NCBI GenBank assembly: GCA_963930775.1
Contig: OZ005691.1
Coordinates: forward strand, 868,001 to 932,000
From: Cliona cf. orientalis
Taxonomy: Eukaryota; Porifera; Demospongiae; Clionaida; Clionaidae
Direction of reading: 5' to 3'
Length of the DNA stretch: 64,000 bases
This document shows, piece after piece, positions 1-11,600 of this stretch (positions within the stretch are counted from its first letter, which is position 1; the number at the start of each line of letters is the position of its first letter). The notes under the pieces were generated by a model. It was given only the letters and a program-made list of their open reading frames with translations, did not search any database and had not been told where the DNA came from. The position numbers were made by a program, and so were the translations under genes.

Positions 1-1260
1 GAGTTCGGCTGGATCATCTACACTGGCGGTTTGGGTTCTTTTTTGCATCAACAAGTCCTCGAAACTACTGAACGTTCCAATAGCCGCTATTCGAGTTATT
101 CTCAGCAGGGTGCGTCGGATGCGCAAGAAGTACTGAGTAATCCAGTACTCTTTTCGCACTACTTTGCGTTGGCTGGCGGGCAGTTTGTCGCTGTCCTTTT
201 TCTCATCCACGCTGCGCTGCCGTTGAACACAGCTAGCTACGTTGTCGGCGTCCTCTCCTCCATTATGAACATCATCTACTTTGTGTCCGTTGGATATTTG
301 ATCAACTGGAGTGTAACTGGGGTGAGAATTTATGAAGACACGATTAGCACCCTCCAGGAGTACCCCTACTCGTCTTCCGAATCTCTAAGGAGGGCCCGTT
401 TATATTTACACGCTATTCGGTGCGTACTCGCAGGGACGATCATCATGGCAATCAGCTGGGGGATCATTCAGTTGCTTACCTTCTTTTACAAACCCCCACA
501 AAACAAGACGGATCTGTGGCAAGTGGTTCGAGAGTTTTCGCGAAATTTATCCACGTCCACTTCGCAGGTAAAAGCCAAACTCGGTGAATTAATTCGACTC
601 GGTACCATTCCGCTCCTCATTCTCTCGACAATTGGGTGGGCCGTGTGCGCTGCTGGACTATACAGATTCTCTGACAGTATTAGTAGTTTATCATCACGGT
701 CAACTTCAACTACCTACCAGACTGAGTACAATTTTGGAACTTGGGCCACTTTCTTTGTAACCCCCCTCCTGTATTTTGCAGCTCTATTCCATGCTGGATG
801 TTCGGGAGGTGCTAGCACAATGAGTGGTGTCTTTGCTGCCATTTTCAACGTGTTCTTTGTCCTTAATATGGGCAGTACAGTTGTTACCTTTTGCGTATGG
901 AAATATACTCTGGATCAAGAGTCGTTTTCAAGCTTTTCTGACTTGGAGGAGATCATACACAATATTGACCTCGGCCTAGGAGGAGGTATAGTCTGCCTTC
1001 TCTTCTGGACCATCGTTCACACTGCTTGGCTCTTTTATCGCTTCGATAGGTCACCAGATCACGACAGGTTGCAGTCAAACGGAGACGCTGAACACTCGCA
1101 ACCAATTGTTCATGCCCAGCAAAATGAATTATACGGTCCAGGTGACACCGGCACCACTACCGCTCACTCCATGGCCAGCTTCGTTCCTGGACAGCAAGTG
1201 CAAGTGCCACCGCCTTATGCCAAACACCTGGAATCGGAAATGCAACCAGTGGCTAATTAA
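1..1260 (+). CDS. Multipass membrane protein, 3' part (open at window edge)
   Basis: The reading frame is open from base 1 and ends at TAA 1258-1260. The first methionine-like start near 31 is a TTG, so this is the last exon of a gene that begins upstream. About 420 residues are visible. They hold roughly eight hydrophobic segments, the first two after NPVLFSHYFALAGGQF, then others near VLAGTIIMAISWGII, IPLLILSTIGWAVCAAGLY, FFVTPLLYFAALF, VFAAIFNVFFVLN and GIVCLLFWTIVH. A long polar loop between segments carries N-glycosylation sequons (NKT, NLS). The cytoplasmic-type tail contains PPPYAKH, a PPxY motif of the type bound by WW domains. I do not recognise the family; it could be a transporter or tetraspan-like scaffold. 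The membrane call is solid, the function unknown. A polyadenylation signal follows at 1424. Confidence 0.75.
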   Translation, partial: EFGWIIYTGGLGSFLHQQVLETTERSNSRYSSYSQQGASDAQEVLSNPVLFSHYFALAGGQFVAVLFLIHAALPLNTASYVVGVLSSIMNIIYFVSVGYLINWSVTGVRIYEDTISTLQEYPYSSSESLRRARLYLHAIRCVLAGTIIMAISWGIIQLLTFFYKPPQNKTDLWQVVREFSRNLSTSTSQVKAKLGELIRLGTIPLLILSTIGWAVCAAGLYRFSDSISSLSSRSTSTTYQTEYNFGTWATFFVTPLLYFAALFHAGCSGGASTMSGVFAAIFNVFFVLNMGSTVVTFCVWKYTLDQESFSSFSDLEEIIHNIDLGLGGGIVCLLFWTIVHTAWLFYRFDRSPDHDRLQSNGDAEHSQPIVHAQQNELYGPGDTGTTTAHSMASFVPGQQVQVPPPYAKHLESEMQPVAN

Positions 1261-1423
1261 CTGTTATAGACAGTAACATCGATCGTCACATCCGAACACT
1301 GTTATAGTTAGTAGACTTGAATAATATTAGCTAGCTACTGCTATTATTAGCTGTTACGTATCACCCCCCACTTTTAATTATTGTTTGTAGCTATAGTTTG
1401 CATTGAATAGGCATTTAAAGTTG

Positions 1424-1429
1424 AATAAA
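1424..1429 (+). promoter_or_regulatory. Polyadenylation signal AATAAA
   Basis: AATAAA lies 164 bp after the stop codon of the membrane-protein gene, in AT-rich sequence. It is the first canonical signal downstream and is therefore a reasonable 3' end for that transcript. Confidence 0.5.
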
Positions 1430-2310
1430 GTAGCTAGCTAGCTATTGCCAATAATATTATTGTGTACAATTGAGAATTTTGTTGGTTTGATGACCCATTG
1501 AACTTCGGCCCAGAGTGCATAGCTATTAGCTATAGGTGGAATCTAGAGTTGTACATAATATGCTTCAGTGCCTGCAAATTCTTTGGTGTCATATTAAGGC
1601 AGAAGCTTACACATCTGATCATGAGGTATAGTCCCCCCCCCCCCCCCTCCATGTATTCCTAATATACTATTTTCAAAATAGAATTTTAAGAGGCTACCCA
1701 CCCAACAGAGACTTTAGGGCCAAGTGCCAAATGGATAGCTTGTATAATAATAATAATTATTATTATGAACCACAAAACACCCTTGTACAACATTAACCTT
1801 TGTTACTCCCTCTGAAATTCCTGCAAAACTCATTAACTAATTATCTTTGGAATTGTTAGCTACATAATAGTGCATGCATATGGGGGCTGAGGCGCTAGGC
1901 GCATGCATGAGTACAGATTTTTTTTCATCATACAGTATGTACTGTATGATCGAATTAATTCCAGTACTGTATCAAACATATCTATATATAGCCGTCTTAT
2001 AATTGAGACGCATCCAGTAGCTTCTGGATGATGGCTATATAGGTATATACTTACATTCTAATAAATGATCACAAATTCCTTTGGAATCAGGATCCATTAG
2101 CTCTGTAGGTGGCCTTGAAAGCAGAGCTAATGGATCCCGATCCAAGCTTTACCAGCAGCTATATAAAATTACTGATCAGTATTCATGCACTGCATGGGGT
2201 GGGTGCATGCACATCATCATTGCTATTGCTATAAAAATTAAATACGTCATGATATCAGGGTTAAAGGGCTCTGGTCTGGGTCAACCATGCTATACTTGCA
2301 CCACAACATC

Positions 2311-2402
2311 CTTGATCTCTATTCTGTATTCATGGTTTGATAACCCTGTGCACTGTGACCAAAACGTTCTTGATCTCTATTCTGTATTCATGTATGGTTT
2401 GA
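2311..2402. repeat. Short direct repeat, two units
   Basis: The block TTGATCTCTATTCTGTATTC occurs twice, 59 bp apart, each copy followed by CATG and a GTTTGAT block. This is probably a small local duplication. Confidence 0.7.
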
Positions 2403-2815
2403 TCACAATTCTTGTCCTCCGGCTATTTTGTACCCATGGGACAGAGCCCAGTAGCTAGATCAAGCTAGATCAGTCTCTAAATCTATAATTATTAATTTTA
2501 CTATGCTCGTACTATATAATTCAGTGGATGCAGGTTTCCTTGTGTCTGAGCAGCGGACACACACTGTCAGATGGACACAAAAGCCGGGCTACCGGGCTAT
2601 ACTGGAGGCATAGTATATAATATAATAATGCAGCTGTGTTTCATGATTAGGTATAGGGTACAACATTAATAAAATTTTACAGCTATGTATACAACAGGAT
2701 GGTGTGTTATTTCAGCTTGACAGGTGTGGCTTCTACAAGGCCTGTTTGCTTCAATTCGACTGTCATTGTAGGTAATCACAGTGGCCATATCATTAAGTAA
2801 AGCTATTGTGTATTA

Positions 2816-3124
2816 GGAGTGCATTACAAGGAGTATGCAACAAACGTAGTAGTACAAACATCTCTTTCCAGATTTGATGTCACAGCCACTCTAGATTTTA
2901 TATCATTAACACACAACCACTAAAACCATGAAGGTGTGTCTATCAGTGTTTTGATAGTAAGGCTAGCTGCAGCTGTAGCTATATATACAGAATGGACTCT
3001 GTGGTTGTAACTTAAGTACCTTTTAATCATGTACAAGATCTACATGTATAGTGGTTGTGACGTCAAATCTGGAAAGAGATGTTTTTGTACTCCTATATAC
3101 TGTGTACTCCTTGTAATGTACCCC
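2816..3124. repeat. Imperfect inverted repeat, arms about 70 bp
   Basis: The left arm (about 2816-2890, including CATTACAAGGAGTATGCA and CATCTCTTTCCAGATTTGA) is found inverted at about 3049-3124 (TCAAATCTGGAAAGAGATG and GTACTCCTTGTAATG). The inner part also has inverted GTGGTTGT/ACAACCAC blocks. This is a fold-back or MITE-like element. No reading frame is seen. Confidence 0.7.
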
Positions 3125-4128
3125 TGGTATTAGTAGGTATAGGCAAACTGTGTTACAATAAGCTACTCGATTTTTTTTTCCTGTAGCATACATGCATGCA
3201 TGCGCATGATTGCCAAAGTGCACATGTATAAATTCTAATAGCTTAAGTATGCATGTGCATGTTCATGATCACTGAAGCTTCAATACAGATTTTTGTTGCA
3301 CAGTTGACCCATAAAGGGCGGTAACTGGGGATGGGGATTTCCAGGCTGAGGAGCCAGCCTGTCTGATTAGAATAACTATACATATGTACTACCTATACAT
3401 TATTATGCCACACATCATCCCAAGGATCTTTCCTGTCCTTTCTATATATTATTAAAGGTGCCATCAGCTAGACCTAAACTAATTAACCAAAGAAGTACTT
3501 GACTTTCGTACTTCCTTCCTGCCACTGTATAATATATGTAGCTATATAGACCCATAGATCACTGATCTGGTATAGGGGATGACCTAACCTAATTGCCACA
3601 ATTGCAAGCTAGTTACTAAAAGATCTTAGTAAGAGTTGAGCCATAATATTATAGAGATATACTAAAATAAAAGGGAACACAGTGTATAACATTACTATTA
3701 TAGTACATGCATGCATGCGCAGTAAATTAAATTGAAAATAAAGGCATACAATGCCTATCTATATATTAATATTAATATAGTGGTCAAGATTATTTGTTGC
3801 ATGTTGAATGTAGTGATGAATTTACGGTAACTTTACCCTGAGGATTATAGGGAATGTATTCAGTGGTTGTGGGACACAGCCGACTGAGTGATAAATCCGT
3901 GCAGTTTATCCAAATTAGAGGTATTAGCTATGGTGGCTTTTTTCAACCTGAATGAGAGCTCCTTTGCTTGTTCAGGGCTGCACAGGGTATGTATGCATAA
4001 TATTATTACAATGCAGCTGGCTTGAGACAATTGATAACCAATCTGACTGAGCACTTTGCAACATAGTTTGTTCATCAAACCACTAAGTTTAAACCGAGTG
4101 GTTTGATGTCTGTCTCACATAATATTAT

Positions 4129-4172
4129 TATTGACTGGTCAGGTCTCCAAATTTGGAGATCTGACCAGTCAA
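4129..4172. repeat. Near-perfect palindrome, 44 bp
   Basis: ATTGACTGGTCAGGTCTCC is followed directly by its inverted copy GGAGATCTGACCAGTCAAT around AAATTT. It could form a strong hairpin or cruciform. No gene is attached. Confidence 0.8.
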
Positions 4173-5005
4173 TATTTTTATATCAACACATGCAATAATG
4201 GTAATGAAATAAATAGTGGCTGTGATGTCTGATCAAGTGAATACTGTACGTATCTGGCTGTGTGCCATACACCAAGCCCAGAGAGTCGGCCACTACATAT
4301 ATAAACCCCTTGGGCTCTCTGAACATGTCATCAACCCACTGATGCCCTGGCAGTCTCTATTCAGTGGACTGGACCACTGGACTGGACTACTGGACTGGAA
4401 TGCATATGCATGTATACGTACTGGACTCACCTTTGACGCATACAAAAGGCTTCATTTAGCCCCCTAGAGCTTGGTGGGGCCATTGGGGGTTATAGAATAA
4501 GATGGTCTAATGGCCTTTGGCCTTGTGGCTTTATGGCCAAATGGCTAAGCAAACAATTTATCTCCATTTAGGGTGGGATAGCAAGCATAAATTGAAAATC
4601 AAATTGAAAATCGAATGAAAAATCAAAATTTAAAACTACAAAATTAATAAACTGAGAACTTCATTGGTTGATATTGCCTGATCACATTGTATTTCACATT
4701 CTAAATCAAATTCTGATTTTTGACACAAAATAAGCTCCATACACTGGCAAGCACTCGTTTGATCATGCTGGTGCAATTACGATTCTTCCGAGATATAAGT
4801 AGTCCCCGTAACAACAGTACACGACAGTCAAGTCCAACTTAACGTCAGTAACATGTTTGTATAGCTATCATGACATTGTTATGAGTATTAAGTGACATCT
4901 TATTATCAATTTTGTGTCACTTTTAGTGTAGTGTCATACTATTAGTGTCATGTATTCAAAATGACACAAGTATGTACTACTGTACTGTATGATATTTGTA
5001 CATGT

Positions 5006-5086
5006 ACTACGTAGCTAGTCTCTTTTCAGTATAATAATATTATTATAATAATAATTATATTACTGAAAAGAGACTAGCTACGTAGT
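5006..5086. repeat. Palindrome with 26-bp perfect arms
   Basis: ACTACGTAGCTAGTCTCTTT with CAGTA is inverted at 5061-5086, separated by about 30 bp made only of A and T. It resembles a minimal fold-back transposon remnant. Confidence 0.8.
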
Positions 5087-5680
5087 AGTGAGTATAGAAG
5101 GTGCACATTTGCTCAGGCATGTGCGCTAGGAAAGAGGTCTTTACTAGCTGCATGGCTGGATGCACCATGCACCATAAATAATATTAATTTTGGATTTCCA
5201 CATTATTATATTAATTATAGAACCGATAAAATGCAGAAATCCAGACATCATCACGAAAAGCAGAAAGTGTGCATGTATAATCGTAAGCATCGATCAAACA
5301 CAATCTTAGACTGTCAGACTATAAAAATAATAGTTTGCATGCCCATTTATTATTATAATTATTATTTTAACATTAAGTGTGCAGTAAAATTCTTGTTGAT
5401 GATGATAGAGTATACAATACTGCCATCTATAATACTATAATACATTAAAGTTTACAAAATAATAAATAATTCACTCCTACTGACATAATATAAAATTTAA
5501 TTATGCACAGTCAGTGAACAAGTTAATAAATTATTATTCTGACACTATAACTGTAACGATCATAAACTCATTTAAACCTCAACTCCCCCCAAAAAAGATA
5601 ATAATTATATGAGAGCTATTAATAGTAACAAAGGTTCACCTAAAATAGCCACTGCCATAGAGGGGGGGGAGGGGGGACGG

Positions 5681-8600
5681 TCAAAAAACAAAGTCCTCGT
5701 CTGCCATATCGATGGCCCAGGCAAATTTCTGTCGCTGTGATTTGTTGTAAATCTTCTCTATCGGCACCTCCCACTTTTTGCACCAGGCAACCGAGATGCG
5801 AGGGTCGAGGTAGTTGAGCTTCGATGTCCCCAGGGCAATCTCCTTGTTCTCTTCCTGATGGAAAAAATTTTAATAGATTATTGAGTGTTAACAAAGGAAC
5901 CACTACACATTTAATTAGGGCACTATAACTTAAAATTAATACTTGTTTCCCGTCCTCTTCTATGTCTGGAGAGCATGTGGGCGGGCGATCATTATTCATT
6001 ATTCATTATGTACATGTATGAATATCATTATGTAACCACTAAATCCTTGCCCACTTCTGTGGTTTACAAGGAGCATGACTATACTATTATAGCTGGCTTG
6101 CTGTAGCAATACATAACGAATTTTGAAGGCAGCTACAAAATAAGCATGCGGGCGGGTGACAGGAAACAACGAATCAAGCAGAGTATAGCTACTGTATAGC
6201 GGGAAACTTTCGAGGGAGAAAATTTTCATGAATTTCACGATTTTTCAGCCATCCACAAAAGCTTTCTCCACGAAATTCTAGGCATGCCACACACCCATTA
6301 TGCGACCAGTTTTAATATTCCGTGAAATTTTCTCCGCGAAATGCTCCTTTCCTACCGATCCGTAAAAGTTTTCTCCCTCAAAAATTTCCCGCTATATACC
6401 CATTGACAATCCAGCAGCCATGACACTGTACATTATTATGATATACCTTGTCAGTGGCTTGAACTTCAAGCTTGTGCAGCTGCTCTTCCAATCTGCCAAG
6501 CTGTTTCTTCTTTGTCTCTAGTTTCCTGTAGTCCAGCAAACAAAAATCGGTAAGGGGTAGTCGAAGTAATAGGCCACAAGTGTACTAGCTATAATTATAC
6601 TGTATAGCCAGAAATATTGGCGGGAATTAAATTTGGCAGTTGAGCCCAAAATCGCGATTGCAAGAATATTGGCTGATTTAAATTTGGCGGTTCAGTACGG
6701 GATTGCCATACGTATATATTATATGCGAGTAAGAAATTTTTGCAGATTTTAATTTGGCGGTTGTAATATTATATATAGACCGCCAAACCGCCAAATTTCC
6801 CGGCTATACGATATATTTTAATAGGACTACTTGCAGCCTTACTTGGTGGCCTTGGGGTCCTTGGTGGTCTTGACTTCTCTCTTGAGAGCCTTTATCTCTC
6901 CCTTGGTCTCTGTGATGGAGTCCTCCTTTGCCTCGATCTTGGCTCGAAGATTGCTCATCTGCTTGTCGAAGGTCTTTGGTGCGGCACGCTGATGGTTGCA
7001 GAGGATGGCCACGGCACGATTCGCTCGGTTGTAGGAGAGCATCTTCGAAGGAACGGGGTCAGCTTCTGTCAATATTAATATTTGCATAATAATAATAATT
7101 CATTACAGAGGCTACCTTAGGCTTAGGATGAAATTTATTTGCAGGTGTCATACATTTTTCCACTATTTTGCACACTTCAGTATTCTGATGGAACTACTTT
7201 CTTCAGTGACTTATATTACCTGCTGTGAGCTCTTCCAGTTGATCCTGAAGAGTCTTGGATGCATTGTACGTTCGAAAGACCTTCGCAGTCAGCCCTTCCA
7301 TCAGCTCTGACAGATGCTTGTTCAGGAGAGCGGTCTATTAATACAACAGAGGACAGCTGTAAACTATTAAATACTCATAATTATAGGGGCTACCCCTCTG
7401 ACAAAAATGCCCCCCCCCCACCATAAATAAACATGTGATGGCTGCCCCCTAATGACATCAATTTTGACTAAAACATGTCTGATTCCCTCACGATTTTGAA
7501 AAAAAAACCAAACACATCAATTGGATCTGTAGATAGTCTGATGCAACCGCTATCTTCCCCATGAAACTACATTTGTATAATTACAGGGGCAGACCCTCAA
7601 TATTTAATTTTGGTGGTTGTACTCACAGTGAGTCTATCGAAGAGATCATCCCCTGGGTCCTTGTTCTCCTTGAACAGCTTGAGGTTCTTGAAGACTTGCT
7701 TCTCGACGGGGACCTTGTTGTAGTAGCGAATCGAGTCCTTACCGAGGAAATCGAACTCCACCACATACTCTTTACCATCCATCTCTTCATGGAGGGCTAC
7801 ACAATAATAAATATTAAGTATTTCAATATTATGTACACATGTGGTAGTATGTTTTTTATAAATTTGAAAGTATGCTTTTTTAAGTCAATATAATACAGCA
7901 TCTAATGGGGAGGAGGGACATATATGTACACATGTGGTAGTATACTTTTTATTATGAAAGCAAATTTGAAAGTATGCTTTTTTTAGTCAATATATACAGC
8001 ATCTAATGGGGAGGGAGGGATATGCTCCAAAATGCTTTTTTTTTTCATCTTACACGGGCCAACTAAACTTCTCTAGATGGGCATGATAAAAACATTATGG
8101 TAGCTACACTGTACATGTACCGTGTTTATGCTAATAAAACGCATGATCTAATTAGCACAAGAAAATTCACGTTCTAGGATTTTTCACAGTGTATCTTAAT
8201 GAGCATGAGACGACCTTTACCAGAAAATTGCGTAAAATTCAAAATCATAATTTTTGCATTCTATTGGCATAAACACGGTAGTTGCTCTTCGATCAGTCAC
8301 TCACTGATATGCTCGACTCTGATAGAGCAGCACCCCACAGTGTCGGCGGTCTCGTCGGAGTCTTTCTCGTTTCCCGCTCTCAGCGCCAACTTGTCGATGA
8401 AGTAGACGGCCACGGCTCTCTGCCTCACCTTCATCTCCTTCGACTTCCAGTCGTCGCGGTACTGCTCACGAATCTTGTCCACCTGACCTTTGAGCTTGCG
8501 GGCCACCTCGTATTTGGCCCAGTCCTTCTCTCCCTAGTGCAAAGAAATTTAACACTCAGAACTGCCACTAATAGATATATAATACAGGAGATTTTTTTCA

Positions 8601-11600
8601 AATACTCCCGATTATGACAGTGGAGTGCCCTATAGACTAGTATATCATTTCATGGCAAAATAATACTGGTTCTGAAATTGATAATTTTTGTACCTTTAAT
8701 CTCGATGTTGGATTCAACATGACGTACTTGATAGCACTCTGGATGTTCTCAGTCCAACTGGCCAGCCAAGTCACCTATAGCACATCATGATAACAAAATA
8801 ATATTATTGTCATGAAATAAACTATTATCATATGTCATGGTAAGAGGCTTATAATACAATTTGAATATCTCTCGCATATATACCTTGTTGTCATGTTGCA
8901 CTGCCTTCCACTTGTGTCCTTCAGGTGGTGTGGGGACAGGGCAGGTTCTAGATCGAGAGAGAGAGAGATAGAAACCGATCAAGGTACATGTATGTTATGT
9001 ACACTAATTATTATCAGGGGTTCCCAAAGCTTACACAATCATGTAGACTTTATGTGTAGGAAAGTATGGCAAATTGGCTACTCCATCCGGGGACTAGTAG
9101 CCAAAGTGAAGGATGCAGTAGCAAATTTAATGGCTAATTTGGCTAGTGTGTGGGGGAACCCCTTATTATAATGATAATGATGTACTGTAACTTACTGTCC
9201 AATGTTAATGGTCACATCTTCTGCTTCAATTCGTTTCTAAATGATAAGTGCAGGGGGTGGGGTTGGGGGGATAATCATTAAATTTGCAACGGCATCATGC
9301 CCAACACTCATGTATTAACCTTGATTTTCCCCTGCTTAGGGTGGTCCCCTCGCCCCCTGAACAGACCCGGGGGTTCCGTCTTAAAATTCCCGATCCTCTC
9401 CCTGTGTCCATCGATGATGCACCACCCGTACTCCTCCGTAATCTTCTCGTTCTCTTCCTTTAGCTTCGCTTTCTCCTCTTTCGTCATTTGCTTGCGAGCC
9501 TCGGATTTCTCCTTGTAGTACTGATGGATGGCCGTAAAGTCGCAGTGAGAGAAATCACGAATGACGGAGGCCTCTTCACGGGTCATCTCCTGCATGGGGA
9601 GAGAGAGTTTTTGATATACATGTAGCTACATAGCTCTCTATAGCATACTAGTGACCATTTCGTTTGACGACCTTTACCCACTCCACGGAGCTAGAATAGG
9701 TAAAGATCGTCGTACCAAAAAGCCTCGGTATATAGTACCACAATTATTATACTGCTTGGCATAACTCACTTTTCTCCAGTCTTCAAAGAAGTTTTTGCAG
9801 AAGACGTCCTTCTTTGTGTAGTCGTGGTCGAGCATCTTGGCAAAGAAGCCGGCAGCCTCCTCCGCCTTCTCCGAGAGCTCCATGGGTTGGCCCTTGTACG
9901 AGAACTGGACATCGGGAGGGAGGCGCTCGTAGGGAGGGGCAAAGTAGGGACCCTAACGAGGGGGACAATGAAAGAAGATCTAGATACATGTACACTCATT
10001 TTACTAGTGCACTGTATACTCAAAATTTGTGATTTTTTTAATGCAACTTTCTTAAATTATGCCACTCTGCAAATAACTTTGTACATTAGTCACATTGTTT
10101 TGCATCTATCGCTCGCATCTGGCCGGCCATACAACATCATACCTTGTGTTCGAGCGTTTTCCATTTGATGCCCTCTGGGTGTGGCTTCTCCTCCCACCAC
10201 TTCCATACTTCCTGTTCCTCTTCCTTCTTCTTCCTTCCCCCCTTCGTGGGAGACCCGGTCCCCGCCGCCCCCGCACCAGCCCCCTTCTTAGGGGAGGGGG
10301 TAGCTTTGGTAGCTCCGCCCCTTTTCTTCTTGGCGGGCGTGGTCACTATGGCTGCGGCAGTGGGAGTGGCAGCAGATGATGTTTTGCTCTTTGATGAGGA
10401 ACTTGGTGTCTTCTTGGCTTTTTTGGGCTATAGAAGGAAGGATGAGATGGCTAAAATGCACTTATATGGTTGATAATTTTTTTTGTAGCTATCGTATTTA
10501 AGCTAATAAAACGCGTGATCTAACTAGTGCAAGAAAATTCGCATTCTAGGATTTTTCATAGAGTATCTTAATGGAGTGCATAATGACCTTTACCAGAAAA
10601 TCACGCGATTTAAAATTGTAATTAATTTTTTAGCTTACGTTCTATTTACATGTAGAACAAATACGGTAAGGATAAAGTTACCGTAGGATTGGTATGTTAT
10701 GCGGTATTTTTAGTTATGCGATTATGCGAATTTTAGCGAAATCGCACAATTAAAAATCGCAAAATAAACATGCGCATTACATACATTGCGCAATACGGCG
10801 GCCGGCCGAGGCGCGCGCCGCGTACACGTGGTCATATTGCACGCGCAATCGATCTGCTAGTAAGCGCTCAGTCTGTTTGGCCGAATGGTACAACAGTTTG
10901 AGTTTGGAAAGAGCCAGAGAGAAGTACACTTCCGATATTTACGGACTACTGGTGAGTATTTTCAGCGTTAATCAACTCTACTAAGGGCTGATAGCTCTTT
11001 CCTCTACTAGAGTGGATAGTCTCGTTCTCAGATCCCACCCTCGAGGGTGGAGTCTGGCTCATGGTATTATCGCATAAATAAAAATCGCACAATACTTTTT
11101 ACTAGGAAATCGCATAAATTTAACCCCGCATAACATACCAATCCTACGGTAGTTATAACTCTGTGTGTGTGTACCTTGAATTCCTCATCTTCATAGTCGC
11201 TGTCCGTCTGCGAGCTGTTCTTCTTTCTCTTCGTGCCAGCTTTTACAGCAGTGGATGATGCTTTCTTTGATGATGTGGGTGGGGCACTTGTCGGCTTAGG
11301 CTTGGGCGGGGCTGATTTGGTGGGTGGAGTTGATGATGATGTAATGGCTGTAGAGTGCTTGGCAACTAGATCAGCCTTGCGCATTGCCTAGATTAATGCA
11401 TACAATATCATGGGATCACTACAGCATGAAAGGTACATTGTATAATACCGTAGATCGCGAAATTTTCGCCATTAAATTTTCATCGATGACTTTTACCGAC
11501 GAAAATTAAACACGCAAAATATTTTGTATAACATACGTCGACCTATACCTATTTTGGTCACTAAAGTCTGGCGACGAAATTTAGACAAGCGAAATATTTT

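Larger units (their letters stand above)
1261..5680. other. Non-coding spacer, 4.4 kb, AT-rich with inverted repeats
   Basis: No open frame here has conserved protein features. It contains the 3' UTR of the upstream gene, a C homopolymer near 1635-1648, an inverted repeat around 2090-2139, a 23-bp direct repeat (2311 and 2370), a large imperfect inverted repeat (2816-3124) and two near-perfect palindromes (4129-4172, 5006-5086). The right end should hold the 3' UTR of TOP1, which reads leftwards; a TTTATT (AATAAA on the minus strand) occurs at 5346-5351. Short frames at 2081, 4216 and 5231 look like chance frames. Confidence 0.6.

Noticed and set aside
2081..2458. 125-codon plus-strand frame
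   Set aside because: Includes a local inverted repeat and the two-unit direct repeat; no recognisable protein features and it starts at a non-ATG codon.
4216..4467. 83-codon plus-strand frame
   Set aside because: No conserved block, no splice partners, and it lies in repeat-rich spacer.
9766..10168. Several overlapping frames on both strands around TOP1 exons 8 and 9
   Set aside because: They are shadows of the TOP1 frame in GC-richer exons; only the TOP1 frame carries family motifs.
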